DNA from: Schistocephalus solidus
Lineage: Eukaryota; Platyhelminthes; Cestoda; Diphyllobothriidea; Diphyllobothriidae
Length of the DNA stretch: 64,000 nucleotides
Reading direction: 5' to 3'
NCBI GenBank assembly: GCA_017591395.1
Contig: WEDG01004956.1
Coordinates: 1-64,000 of the forward strand
The notes under the pieces were generated by a model, which was given only the letters and a program-made list of their open reading frames with translations, made no database searches and was not told the DNA's origin. The position numbers were made by a program, and so were the translations under genes. This document shows positions 21,785 to 35,278 of this stretch, piece by piece; within the stretch, counting starts at the first letter, position 1, and each line of letters starts with the position of its first letter.

Positions 21785-23870
21785 GTTCTGGGCAGGGACG
21801 CGTTAACACAGGTGCCCGGTGAAGAACCTCTCCATTAAGTGTTATGGATCCGGTATTTTGCACCAGCAGGTATGTCGGCGAGCGGCTGTTCGCTGTCGAC
21901 TGAGAAATAAGCCGATTGGGGTCTGTAGAAAAAAGGAGGTATCTAACTGTGCGTGCCAGAGGAAGAAATAAAAAGACATTTCGATGACTGGTGCACTGCG
22001 CGTGGTCAATCCGCCTCAGAGTAGTAAGGGGGTTAAAGATACGACTGCTTAAAGCTTTGACAGTAAAAATAATCCCTTCTGTAATCTTCGAAGCCACAAC
22101 GGGTCAACGTTAGTAAGCTGACAACGTTTTTGGTAGGACAGGTTTCGGTGTTCTGAGGAGAAAACTATTCTAGCGAAAAATGCTGGACCGACTCTATTTT
22201 CTTCCGTTCACTAGCGTACAGAAGGCTAAATCGAAACTAGCAGTATTCTAGAATAGGGTTGACATACATTTTATAAAGGCTGGTTTGAATTTCGATGGTT
22301 ATAAAATTTCTGAGAATAATATAAGTTGTTCGGTGTGCTTTCAAAACAATCAGGACACAGTTCTAAATTCTAAATTCTCAATTCTCTGACAGATTAAGAC
22401 CACTAGAATATGATATGCCAGATCCTTTATAACTCCGGACACATTGTGGTCGTGACCATATATGCTTAGCTGGGGCTGATGGCTATCAGCAACAACCATA
22501 ACGGAGCATTTGTGCCAAAAAAAGGGAAAGGCGCCATCTGCACCACCACTGAGCGAAGGCCTGCAGATCCTTTTCTAAGAGCTCAAATACGATATTTCGA
22601 TCGGCCGATTTATGTCGGTAGGCAACTTTTAAATCGTCAGCGTACATAAAGGGCCTACCATACTGAAAACCATCAGGAAACTTGTTAACAAAAATGAAAA
22701 ATAGGAGCGGGTCAAGCACGCTACCCGGAATAACTCCACTCCTCACATGTGTGGGGGGAAGAGATAACATTGAAAATCTTAAGTCGCTGTGTGCGCACCT
22801 CTAAATAGGAGGAAATTAAGTTCAGGAGCTTGCAACCTATGCCAAAGGAGGCAAGTTTTAGCAGGAGGAGATCATGGTCAACATGATCAAAGCGTAAGTG
22901 AAATTGAAATGAACGGTGTAACGTGCAAAACCGCCGTCTCTAGATTGTAGCAAATGGTTAAAGAAAGAGAACTGGCAGGTGTCGCAAGATATTTTTTGAG
23001 GAACCTATACTGAGCCGCATTAAGTAGGTTATTCTCTGTTAGGTGATGCATCAGCTGGTCTTTGATAAATGTCTCCAAGTTCTTCCAGGCTACGGGAAAT
23101 GTATTAATTGGCCTTAAGTCGTCAAAGGACGTAGATCGGCCGTGTTTGGGTAGAGGCAGAATGTACGATTCCTTCCATACAATAGGGAAGGTTTCGCTGT
23201 CAAGATCAAGATTAAATATCTTATACAGAAAGAACGGAAATATATCGTTTGGATCAGCCTCTAGAGCGCTGACTGGGACACCATCTGGTCCAGGACTGTA
23301 AGATTGACGAAAACGCCGAAGGGCTATGGTCACGTCCCAGAGGGTCAAATTATGGTTTCGAGGACGGTACCAGTCCCAACCCGGATGGTCGGAAAGGGAG
23401 CGATCTAATTTTGACTAAAAGTTCGGAACAAGAAAGCATTGAAGCTATCAGCCGTCAACATAGCGTCATTTATGGGATTACATAAAGCATCTCGAAGTAT
23501 GGGGTGCAGCGTGCAGCAGCGATGCGGTGCTGGGTTGTAAAGCTAGATCGTTGCTGATGCTGCCGAGCTTAGTGATGATAGTGCGGAGTACGGACACGAT
23601 GGGACTATCTTTCGAACTAGCGAAACATCCTCTTGTTTACTGGGTTCGGTAGACGCAATATATTTTATTGGAGTTTTAGGTCGGCTTGAAGAGGTTATAT
23701 ATGCATACGAATATTTCTTTACCGTAGCATTTGGACGGACAGGTGCTTTTGTAACAGGTGAACGAGAAATATATTTTTAATTTATCTATTTCTTGTTTTA
23801 GATCGGCTACCTCCTGCTCCATCCGTACAAATCTATGAAGGGGCTTAAACACCCCATGCAAGTTTCGTCT
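21785..23870 (-). mobile_element. LINE family D, degenerate copy (minus)
   Basis: On the minus strand: a coiled-coil-like MEQEVADLKQEIDKLKI (about 23810), NLTLWDVTIALRRF and SPGPDGVPVSAL (about 23290), WKESYILPLPKHGR, DQLMHHLTENNLLNAAQYRF (about 23045), a degraded motif A region, VIPGSVLDPLLFFIFVN (about 22730), FMYADDLKVAY (intact YADD, about 22640), then a C-terminal frame to about 21785. This RT is distinct from A, B and C (YADDLKVAY). Stops and frameshifts separate the pieces. No endonuclease is recognisable. Confidence 0.75.
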
Positions 23871-23914
23871 TCGTAAGCTACATTACATATATTATTCTCC
23901 CTGTCATCATGTAG

Positions 23915-26050
23915 GGATCTCGATTGGACGTAAATAATTATCGAGGCATTCACAACCCGGGCTTTAGCAAAACTTTTTTAAAAAATTATGTTAATCAAAT
24001 TCTTTACTTTTGCCTTGAAAATGAGCTCGTAAGCGACTCGCAATATGGTTTTATACCTGGGGGATCATGCGAAGTGTGTCACTTAGCTTTTCTTAACCTC
24101 GTCACTTCCCTTCGTAATGAGCAGCAGTCAATGTTTGTCATCTGCTTTGACCTGAGCAAAGCCTTTGAAAAGGTACCGCACAGACGTCTTCTGGTGAAAC
24201 TGGAAGCCCTCGGCATCCGGCCTCCTCTCTTTGACTTCATTGGTTCCTTCTTGTCTAATCGCAGCCAGAAGGTCTTAGTATGTAATAGCTATTCGACGCC
24301 TCAACCAATCACTAGTGGCGTTTTTCAAGGCATGGTTCTAGGTCCCCTGCTTCTCACTTTGAACATAAGCAAAATTTCAAATTTACTCACAAATTCACAA
24401 AATTTCGTTTACGCTGATGAATTCAAGTGCACTTATTCATTTTCTAAAGACACGGCCAATAGTTGCGCTGATAAAATCAACACTGATCTACTTATGCTCA
24501 CACGTTGGAGCTCTATTTGGCCGATGGAATTTTCTCCATCAAAGAGTCGTTTCATGGGTTTTGGCCCCGCCAAGCTTCCTGAACCCCTAGTATTTCAAAA
24601 GAGTACACTTTTAGAACTATCAACCACGAGAGACTTAGGTCTAAGTTACACGAATAAGCTAGCATTATCGCCTCATGCACATCGAATTTCTGCAAAAGCT
24701 GCACAAATATGTGGTTTTATATCCGGAAATATAGTTAAACCTGTACCGCATGTTTGTTCTTCCTATCCTAGAATACTACTGTCCCTTCTTTGTGCTGATG
24801 AACGCCTCTGACCGCAGTAAGATTGTAAACGCTCAGAGGGTTTTTACTCGAAGACTATTTTCTCTTCCTGGATCCAGTTTCTCTTATACGGGTGGATGTC
24901 AGTTAGCAGACATTAAATTTCTGTGGGTTATAAGACTCGAAGCCGGTCTCTGCTTCCTGTTTCGCGTTAACTCGAGCCCAAATCTCCCACGAATTAACGC
25001 TCTCACTCCGGTAGATTGACCATATGCCACTCGTAATTCCTCCATGATAATTTCTCCACCCCTTAGCTCCAAAATTAACCTTTCTCAGTTTTTTGTCTCA
25101 AAATATGCTTTTTCCTGGATTATTCTTCCACTCAAAAGTAGATTGTCGTCTACGTTAGCGATTTTCAAAACCAAATTAAGCAAACGTTTAACTTCGGATG
25201 ATATAAAATCCTAACTGTCTGTTTCCTTCCCAAACTCGCAACTTTTGGATTTTGAAAAGGGTCCTCCTGGTATTTGAGGCAGTTCCCTTGATATTTTATT
25301 GATTTCTAAAAATGTTTCCATCATCCTCTGAAGAGTCAGTCTTCGCATTCACTTTTTCGTCCCCCCGTTTTTAACTAGCATCGCCAACTCTTGACAACCA
25401 TGATACTTTCCTCCAATTTTGCAACCCTGACGATGGTCTCCGGGATCTGTTGATGGTCGTGGTGGGTTCTGATGCTTTCGCTTCTTTGTTGGCTGAATAT
25501 GCAGTCAGCAAGGTCGCATCTCGATGAGGATCTCGTGACCTCTCCTTTCCTCTCTTCTTTTCTATCCTGTTGTCTACTATGAATTCCTTATCTCTCACCT
25601 ACATGGGGGCTAAAAACAGTAGCTCTGACTGTTATATTATCTCTCACCTGACAAGGAGCGTTCCGAAACCTCATACGTTGTCAATAAAATCACAATACTA
25701 TCCCATTGCATCGTACCAATCCCACCAACTCTAGCTATTAATTTTTAGAGAAGCACTTTTTTCTCTTGTTTTTTTTTAGTTGGCGGCTCGCCGAATGTTG
25801 CCTCCGATTTAACCGTAAGAGTTTTTTACTGCTTCTTTTCTAGTTCACCGTATATGCCAAAAATTGTTGACTATTGTTTTAAAAATCACAAATCGTTCTT
25901 AATTGGATATGCCTATCATACAGCTCATTTTTGCTGTTCAGATGGCTGTTCGTATATTGCAGCATTTATCCATCTTTCATTTATTGTTACCGCGATACTA
26001 AGTTTAAAATGATGGCCCTATGGGCCTTACATATACAATTTATTAATTAT
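23915..26050 (+). mobile_element. LINE family B copy (B3), 5' truncated
   Basis: Begins within the RT at VNNYRGIHNPGFSK, homologous to B1 at 17020. One frame runs 23924-24811 and continues in another at 24750-25019. After that comes a long 3' UTR (25020-26050) with only shadow frames. It ends in a cctatgggccttacatatacaa stretch and t/a-rich sequence. It is clearly diverged from B1 and B2, which are much more alike. Confidence 0.85.
23924..25019 (+). pseudogene. LINE B3 reverse transcriptase
   Basis: The 295-residue main frame holds CFDLSKAFEKVPHRRLL (motif A), SGVFQGMVLGPLLLTLN (normally GVPQG), FVYADEFKCTYSFS (the catalytic YADD is YADE) and WPMEFSPSKSRFMGFGP. A frameshift near 24770 moves the C-terminal part (YCPFFVLMNASDRSKIVNAQ) to the next frame. 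The loss of the second catalytic aspartate means no polymerase activity even without the frameshift. Confidence 0.85.
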
Positions 26051-26599
26051 TTATGAGACTTTGGCCCATTTAGCATGGGGTGGAGAATTAGCAGAAGAGC
26101 GATAGTTACAATTATTTTCTGCTTTTGTATTAATTTGCTGGTCAAAACCCCTGTCGATGTGGCCAAGTAGTTAGAGGCGTTGGTAGTCTATCCTACGTAA
26201 TTTGCGATGCAGGTTGGTCACCAGGTCACGGACCAATTTTTCGTGGCAAAAAATTAAGGCACCTGCATTTTGCATACTTATAGGGATACGAAGAAAATAC
26301 GTTCGATGAAAGAATCTTCACAAAATTAACGGGAAGTCGGTAATGATATTCAAGAATATGACTATATGAGGATTTGAACAAGGATATAAGAATATGAGGA
26401 TATAACGACTCAGCCTTTGGTTTGAACCCATTTCGCGATTGAGAGCAGCTTCAGGGAGCACACAGCTGGCATGAGTTTCAGAAGTGAGCGAAGATCAAAG
26501 CTTGCACTTCCAGTTGAGATAAATCCTGGGGCAGGGCATTGGAAATTTTTCAAAGCCAAAGAATCGTCACGTCCAATTCGCTATAGAGATAGAGAGAGA
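26051..26599. other. Spacer with a weak tRNA-like segment
   Basis: Near 26165 the sequence tggccaagtagttagaggcg resembles a Pol III A-box, with ggttggtcacc about 45 nt later as a poor B-box match. The rest (26260-26599) is unassigned and ends in a short gata/gaga run where LINE A3 begins. Confidence 0.3.
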
Positions 26600-29525
26600 T
26601 AGACCAAGTTGAGGAGGAGAAGTCATCGTTTATGTCACTCACAAGCTGACCGCTATCGCTGACATACACATTCCATTACGCGATGTGGAAGTCTTAAGCA
26701 TTACTATATCTGCAAAGTATTCCAGACCACTGACGATATCGGTTGTGTACCGTTCGCCTTATCAGACTTCCGATCAGGATCTCATTATCATAACGGAACT
26801 CTACAAAACCAGCGAGAAGAAAGAGGTCCTCATTGTTGGGGATTTTAACGCTCCTGGTATTGACTGGAAAACATGGACTGCACAGGGAATGCCAGATAAC
26901 TTCAACCACACACTACTGCAATGGGCAATAGACAAACTTCTCTGTCAGAACGTCACCTTTGGAACACGGATGAGAGAAGGACAACAGTCAAACTGTCTTG
27001 AGCTGATTTTCACACGAGATGAGGACAATGTGGATGAGTACAATGTGCTAGACCTACAAGATCGACCGCCATTAGGCTCAAATGACCACATTACGCTGTG
27101 CTTCGAGTACTCACTATTTTCCTAACCAAATTTACCCGATACTTGGGAAAGACCCATTTGGAAACGGGACTTCTTACTGATGAGAAGACAAATGTCAGAG
27201 ATATCCTGGGAAACAGAACTACGCGGTAAAACCAATAAAGATTGGGCAACATTGAGTTCGTTATTGAAAAGGATTGCTTACCTCAACTGTACTCTTAGGA
27301 GAAAGACAACCACAAACCACCCAAAGTAGATAAACTCAAACTTGCAGGCCTCTTTCAAAAAAGAAATCGCTTCTGGAGGCGTTACAGACAAACTGGCTCC
27401 AATGCTCACTAACGGGAATATAAGCAGCAACGCAACGTTTGTAAATGTGAGGCTACTAAGCTGCGGAGGAAGTTCGAACTGAATATACTGCAAAAATCAT
27501 TGGAACACCATAAAATGCTATATGGCTACATACAGAGTATAAATAGAATTCAAAAAAAGATTCCTGTCCTTAGGTCTGCAGACGGAAAACTGGAGACCGA
27601 CGACCAGGTTAAAGCATCCCTTCTTTCAAAATTCTTTCAGACCGTCTTCACCCGAAAGCCTTATAATTTTGCTGCTACTCCACCAGTTTGTCAACTAATG
27701 TGGACCCCTCCTTTTCCTTCCTCATCCTCCTCCTCCTCATCCACAACAGAGGACCTAGACCTAGGCTTTTCACCGACCATAGTAAGAACTGAATTACTTC
27801 GTACAAAGCCTGCCAAGTCGTCTGGGCCGGATAGAATTCCTGCATTAGCACTTAGAGAACTTGCTGATGAACTGTGTTTACCATTGTCCATCATATTCCA
27901 AAAGTCTTTTAAAAAAAGCAAACTCCCGGAAGAATAGAAGTGTGCATTCATCGCGCCGATCTATAAAGGAGGTTCACGACTGGACTGTGAAAATTACCGC
28001 CCTGTCAGTTTAACTTGCATAGCGTGTAAAATAATGGAGCGTATTATCAAGAGGCATTTAATGCGCTATCTGGAAACAACAAAATCATATGTGATGTCCA
28101 ACACGGCTTCCGTCCAGGACGTTCCTGTCTCACGAGTGCCCATCAGTCGCACGAGAAATGGACAAAGGCCACAGATAAGGGTCATCCAGTAGATGTTGTA
28201 TTTTTTTGACTTCAAGAAGGCCTTTGATAGTGTACCACACGGGCTTCTTTACCAGAAGATTTGGAACGTCAGATTTCGAGGAAAATTTTTCAATTGGATC
28301 AAGAGTTTCATGTCGTTCAGAGTACAGAGAGTTGTTGTTGGAAACTCTAGCTCAGAATGGGCAAAAGTAGAAAGTGGTGTTCTACTGGGTTCTGTTTTGG
28401 GCCCTCTACTCTTCCTAATCGACGTTAACGACGGTCTCAATGACATAGATTGTGAAGCTTTAATGTTCGCAGATGACATACAATTATGGACTAAAGTCAG
28501 CTGCACTGATGACGCAAAAGGGTTACAGTCGAATATCGACAAACTAAGTGCCTGGTCGGCTATGTGGCTGCTTAAGTTTAATGTATCCAAGTGGGTAATC
28601 CTACACATAAGCGCCAGTCAAAAAGTATCTCTGAAGCACCAGTACTTTATTAATTGCACTGCATTAAAAGAGGTAGAAACACACAAAGATCTGGGCATGT
28701 GGACAACTGCAAATTTAATGCCCTCAGAACACTGTAAGAAAGCAGTACAGAAGGCAACATGTACACTGCATTGGATCAGACGTGCGTTTAAAATATTCCC
28801 CACTGCTCTCTTTGGAAAAGCCTTTGGTGTCTTCGTGAGACCACATTTAGATAACGGAATACCAGCCTGGATACCGTGGATGAAGAAAGATGTTGACATC
28901 CTTGAACAGGTGCAACGAAGAGCAACGATGATGGTCGACGGTTTAAAGACTTTACGGTACCAAGACAGATTGAAAAAGCTTGACTTATTTCCGCTTTCCT
29001 ACAGGCACTTACTGTGTAGCCTGCTGTGGACATTCCGGATTATCCGGGACCATGATTCCTCCCTGAGATCGGAGGATTTCTTCGAGTTTGCCTGCACAAC
29101 TCATCTGCGTGGTCATCCTTACAAGGTCAATAGCGAACGCACGCGATTGAACCTCAGAAACTTTTTTTTTCAGCCAATGAGTGGTACGAGCTTGGAACTC
29201 GTTACCAAGTGAGACGGTTTCCTCTGACAGCATTTCTGATTTTAAAAGAAGGCTTGATAACATAATATTTCACAAAAGACGACTCTCACAACATGATTAC
29301 TTAAAATCAGCCTTTTAAAATCCTTCGTTTTCTACTTTTCTTCCACAATGTTTCGCCTATAGCTGTGAAAACGCATTAAAAGTTATGTTATGCTTTGACT
29401 CAAACATTTTTACATGAAGACAATTTTTTTATATTGACTGCACACCTGCAATGATAGTTTTAAATTAATAGGGTCATCAAGGGCAATGCCTGTAACCCTT
29501 CCAAATATACAAAAAAATATAATAT
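26600..29525 (+). mobile_element. LINE family A copy (A3), 5' truncated in endonuclease
   Basis: Starts in the endonuclease (GGEVIVYVTHKL, about 26617). It keeps SVVYRSPYQTSDQD, EVLIVGDFNAPGIDWKTW and LGSNDH (SDH is NDH). RT: SGPDRIPALALREL (about 27820), IYKGGSRLDCENYRPVSLTC (27960), FFDFKKAFDSVP (28203), GVLLGSVLGPLLF (normally GVPQG), LMFADDIQLWT (catalytic FADD intact, 28461) and THLRGHPYKV (29100). Frame breaks near 27120-27500 and 28080-28190. The 3' end near 29525 is a-rich instead of the aattg-type repeat. Confidence 0.88.
28193..29212 (+). pseudogene. LINE A3 reverse transcriptase C-terminal frame
   Basis: Longest continuous piece of A3, 339 residues, from motif A (DFKKAFDSV) to the C-terminal ANF/FFF region. 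FADD is intact; the PQG of motif B is changed to LLG. The real ORF2 extends upstream in other frames back to 26617. The apparent start codon is internal. Confidence 0.8.
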
Positions 29526-29573
29526 CCGAACCCGGGAGAATATACAGACGATTCTTTAATAATTCCCAAGCAC

Positions 29574-30474
29574 CGTGTATTCCTCCTCTAACTCTACGAC
29601 CGAACGGTGCCTAGAACCAATTCATTCAGACTTAGACGCTCTTCGGCCTGGAGCTCCACATGGCTAATGGAGTTCTCACATACTAAGTGTCGCTACATGA
29701 GTTTTGGGCCTGTAAGGCTGCCGCAACCTCTTATTTTTGAAGGTTGCCCTATGATTGAATGTTCCTCCATCATACACCAATAAATTAGATCTTTCGCCTC
29801 ATGCCGATAGAATTACGGCCAAAGCTGCTCAGATTTGCGGCTTTATTTCTTATAATTTCTACCTTCCTGAAATTAAATTAAGACTTTATCGTATGTTTGT
29901 ACTTCCCATTCTTGAATTTTGCTGTCCTTTCTTCGGTTTGATGAACGAATCTAGCCGTTCAAAAATTGAAAATGTCCAAAGACATTTCACAAAAAACTCC
30001 TATTTCCGACTCTTTCAACTACTTCCTACTCAACAAGATGCCAGTTAATGAAGCTAAAATTTCTTTGCGTCAGGAGACTTGAAGCAGGCTTTTGTCTCCT
30101 TTTCCAACTAAATAATAGTTCAACTCTCCCCAAGCTTTCTGTCATTACCCCCGTTAGTCTTCCTTATTACCTAAGATATTCTGCACTAATTATACCTCCC
30201 CCTGCAACCTCCACGTGTAAACGCTCTCTCTCTTCTTTGCTTCTAGGTATAGTTTTCTTTGGAATAACTTGCCAATTGAAATTAGGTCGTTAACTAGTCT
30301 ATCTGCATTCAAGCGAAGACTGCACATTTATCTTAACACTGATTCTATCAACCTTTTATTTTCCTCATCTTTTCCCAGTAGCTTTCCCATGACTCGGAGG
30401 AAGGACCATCGGGAATTTGAGTGACCCTCTTGAAACTATATTTTCGCTTCCTCGGGTCGCCCATGAACAAAACG
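29574..30474 (+). mobile_element. LINE family B copy (B2), truncated at both ends
   Basis: Nearly identical by eye to B1 17535-18470 (for example ggcctggagctccacatggc, cgctacatgagttttgggcc and the same 3' UTR to cctcttgaaactatattttcgc). It lacks about 17 nt at 29771 relative to B1. It begins within the RT after YADD and stops abruptly at 30474, where LINE A4 starts, so its own 3' tail is missing. The high similarity to B1 suggests recent activity or local copying. Confidence 0.85.
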
Positions 30475-33140
30475 CGAGGATCGCAGTCCCTTGAAGACAT
30501 GACTCTCTACCGACCACTGGGGACAGACACTGACGCTGATACTTGTTTGTTGGAGAACATAAAGGAGATTAGCAGTCGACCTGATGTTGTTCTCATAGGT
30601 GACTTAAATGCACCCAGCATTCGATGGAACGATCTGCAGGCATAGAGCTCAAAGTTTTCCTTCGATCATCGTCTGCTAAAGACAACACTTGAAGCTCTTT
30701 TCACCCAACATGTAGTTGTTCCAACGAAAGCGCGTGGAGGACAACAGGCTAGTTGTTTAGATCTCGTCTTCTTTAAAGATCCTGACATTATAGACGAGGT
30801 ACACTGCCTACCTCCACTTGGTCGAAGTGATCATGCAGTACTTTCATGGGAGTATGGTTTATATTCTGTGCCATCTGCAATAAATGAAACCAGGCCCAAT
30901 CTATGGCGAGGAGACTTTGCAAGTTGAGAGCTGAGGCATCACGAATAGACTGGGATCTTCTCTTCTCCGGAATGTCACCGAGGACTGGAATTTATTTAAG
31001 GAGTGTTTAAAATGCCATTGTCCGCCATCACAACTTAGGATAACTAACAGACCACAGTGGTTAACAAGGGATCTAAAAAGAGAGATTAACAGGAAAGGAA
31101 GGCTTTGGAAGAAATTTTGCCGATCCAATGAAAATTAAGCCTTGCAAGCATACAAAACTCAAAGGAACAAGGTTAAAAGCTTGATCTTCCAAAGCCGACG
31201 GGATTACGAGAGGGATTTGCTCCAGAGAGCAGTTCACAATCCCAAATTACTCTACAGCTATGTAAGAAAAAGCACACGTAACAGGAACCCGATTCCTGTT
31301 ATGAGAAACAATGACGGTTTCGAGATATCAGAAAATAAAAAGAAAGCTGAACACTTTTCCCAGTTCTTTCAGTCGGTTTTCACTAGAGAAGCTGTTTTTA
31401 TTCCATCAAGTTACGAGACTACGGGAGTGCCACGTATTCAGGATATGCTCTTTTAAGAAGCGGCGGTCTTTGAAGAACTAAAAAGTCTGAAGGCATGCAA
31501 ATCCCCTGGCCCCGACGAAATTCCAGCAAAGCTTCTCCTCAAACTTGCTCGAGAGCTGGCGAAACCGCTATCGTTGCTGTGCCAGAAATCATTCGATACG
31601 GGAATTCTTCCTACCAACTGGAAAACAGCCCACATCCCACCGCTTCACAAAAGTGGTAGTCGTGCATTTGCTACAAATTACAGGCCTGTCAGCCTGACCT
31701 CAATCTGTTGCAAGGTTATGGAGAAGGTTGTCAAAAAGGAATTGATGATTTATTAAGAAACCCGTAACCTCTTATCGACTGCACAATACGGCTTTCGTAG
31801 GGGAAAATCGTGTGTTACGAACTTACTTTATACGATGCAAAGCTGGACAAAGCACTCGATGCAAAAGACACTATGCATGTGGCCTACATTGATTTCCAGA
31901 AGGCCTTCGATAATTTTCCATATCAGCGTCTCCTTTATAAGTTGAGAATATTCGGTTTTGGCAGCAAACTTCTTACGTGGATCAAGAATTTTCTCATTGG
32001 TCGTTCCCAAGTGGTCTGTATAGGCGGATCGCTATCAAAGCGCACAGTCATCGAGAGTGGAGTCCCACAAGTTTCAGTGCTCGGACTGATCCTATTTCTC
32101 TTGTTTATTAATGATTGTGTACAGGAATTGGACTGTAACTTTGCTATGTTTGCGGACGATATAAAAATCTGGAAAGTTATCCACAATGCTGCCGATGCAT
32201 ATGATTTCCAAGAAAATCTTCGTCGATTTGACGAGTGGTCCCTTAAATGGCTCTTGTCCTTCAACTCAAACAAATGCACCCTGCTACGTCTGGGAAATCG
32301 AAATCAGGTCACTGATATGCGACCCTACTATTTGAACGGTTTGCCACTCCGAGAAGCACACACACAGAAGGATCTTGGAGTTTGGATGAAAGACAACCTG
32401 AAGCCTTCTACGCAATGTTCCAAGGCAGCTAAATCCGTCAATTCAATACTGTACGCTATCAGGCGGGCATTTAAGGTTTTCGATGAAGACTGATTTTCTA
32501 AAGTCTTTGGTACATTTGTAAGGCCACATCTTGAATATGCGATCCAAGCCTGGCGACCGTGGACCCAACAGGACTACAACATGCACGAAAGGGTGCAGCG
32601 GCGAGCCACAAAATTAATAAGAGGTCAAGCTGAACTGCCATATGAGATTCGTCTAAATAACCTAAAGCTCTATCCTCCGAGTTATAGGCAGTTGCGCGGA
32701 GACTTGATACAAACCTTCCGTATCGTGCGTGGCATGGCTTGCGCCCTCCTATGTGATGCATTTTTCCAACTTGTCACTACGAAAAATCTCCGAGGTTATC
32801 CATTCAAACTAAGTGTGCCCCAAGTAAGATTGGATGTAAGGAAGTATTTTTTCACCAACCGTGTCGTGGAACCGTGGAATAACCTACCTGCGGCGATTGT
32901 TATGTCCCAGTCTGTGTATACATTCAAACACCGGCTTGACATACATATGTTACAGCACCACGAAGACTATGTGACTACTTAACCTTAACAATATCAGTGT
33001 ACCACGTAAATCTGCCAGCATTCACTTGACTGTTTCTTCTTTAATTTGCTTCTAATTCTTGCTACTTTTATGTAACAAATAGGGATTTCAAAGGCATTAG
33101 CCTATTTTCCTCAAATACACTGAACTGAACTGAACTGAAG
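30475..33140 (+). mobile_element. LINE family A copy (A4), 5' truncated
   Basis: Starts in the endonuclease at YRPLGTDTDADT (homologous to A1 10803). It keeps DVVLIGDLNAPSIRW (GDFN changed to GDLN), SCLDLVFF and PPLGRSDHAVLSWEY (intact SDH). RT: SPGPDEIPAKLLLKL (31500), PPLHKSGSRAFATNYRPVSL, YIDFQKAFDNFPYQRL, SGVPQVSVLGLILFL and MFADDIKIW (32147, FADD intact). Stops occur near 30642, 31454, 31754 and 32491. The 3' UTR has gggatttcaaaggc and ends with a ctgaa repeat at about 33115-33140. Confidence 0.88.
31142..32982 (+). pseudogene. LINE A4 reverse transcriptase (several stops)
   Basis: Frames 31142-31456, 31574-31756, 31810-32493 and 32581-32982. The last two are in the same frame with a single stop at 32491-32493 (gac tga ttt). 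Motifs A and C are intact. The C-terminal RVVEPWNNLPAAIVM and the LRGYPFKL motif match A1 and A-a. Confidence 0.85.
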
Positions 33141-34337
33141 CGTGTCAATAAAACCAAGTAACCAACTGAGAAAAAAATCGGTCCATAAATAATCCCAGAC
33201 CGGCCTACTGAACAACAATTAATAGACATGTTTTTGAAATTAAATCCATTGGGCGGCCATACGAGGCAGCTCCACCCAAATTTCTGCTATGTTTCAGAAC
33301 GTGAGTAAACTGGGCCGTTTATCCCCAACCGGCCCAACGATTCCTTGAGACCAACGGCTGAAATGTGTGCTAGTGACCCAGTCAGTCCTCGTCCTCCAAA
33401 AACAACAATGCAAATTAGTACAGTTACACTATTGTCGCTGCGGTATTATTTACGCCTGGAGAGTACCAACAGCATTTACACAGCAAAAGCTAAAGATATG
33501 GTTAACTAGTTGCGCAAAAGATCAAATACGAAATATCTCTCAGACAGGGCCATGCTCCACAGTTTGTTCCCCTTAATGTCAAGAGCCTGTGGTAATAGGG
33601 GTCCGACCTTTATTTATGTCCCCTGCCAATGATAAACTTAACATAATGCATGCGAAGCCTTCACACAGATAGGGAAAACCTTAAATCTTATCGGCCTTTA
33701 TCCATAACTGTCAACAAAAAGAAATTTCCATGGAAAATAAAAGAATTAATTGGTTCATACGGACTTCTGATGGAATGCCTTCACACGGAGGACTGTTGGA
33801 GCATGGAACGAACTCCTTGAACAGGTTTAACTTTCGGAATTTGTGGAAAAATGTAAAGTTAAAGTTGGTATTTATTTGCTGAGAAATTACTGTGCATACA
33901 ATGAAGATTGTTTCAGCAACGACAGTGCACAAATATTGACATTTCTATACCTTTATTACCATTTGTCTGATTGACGGCTGTAGAAGTTGCTTCTATTGCC
34001 ATTTTTGGATGCGAATAGAAAGAACTAGGGCGAAAGCCTAGTTCCTTCAATAAAGTCACTTAAAGTGACTTAACTGCACTTGTTAAGTGTACAGTAACAT
34101 GCCTTTATACACACCTTTTACACATTTACTGGTTTCAGTTAGGCATTTTCACTGTTCGTTGTTGTTAAGTTCGTCGACTAATTGTCAATACCTGGCAACT
34201 GAATAGATTGATTTAGTCTAACATGTACCACGAACTCCTTCCCCCCTGTGTACGCCAATCAGAAACAGGCAGCCCCACGTCAAAACTGATTGGAAGTTAG
34301 AACTGTCTTCAAATACGGCATTTTTCTTTTTGAGCGG
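33141..34337. other. Upstream region of the Ras gene
   Basis: About 1.2 kb with no repeat copy I recognise and no coding motif. A CCAAT-type sequence (gccaatcag) lies at 34254-34262, about 80 nt before the Ras start codon, and there is a t-rich stretch immediately upstream of the ATG. A promoter is plausible here but not shown. Confidence 0.4.
34324..34337 (+). promoter_or_regulatory. Possible 3' splice acceptor just upstream of the Ras start codon
   Basis: A pyrimidine run ttctttttgag ends in AG three nucleotides before ATG (34338). In flatworms many genes receive a spliced leader by trans-splicing at such a site close to the start codon. A cis-spliced 5' UTR intron is the alternative, and chance is also possible. 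Confidence 0.35.
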
Positions 34338-35278
<941 letters not shown>

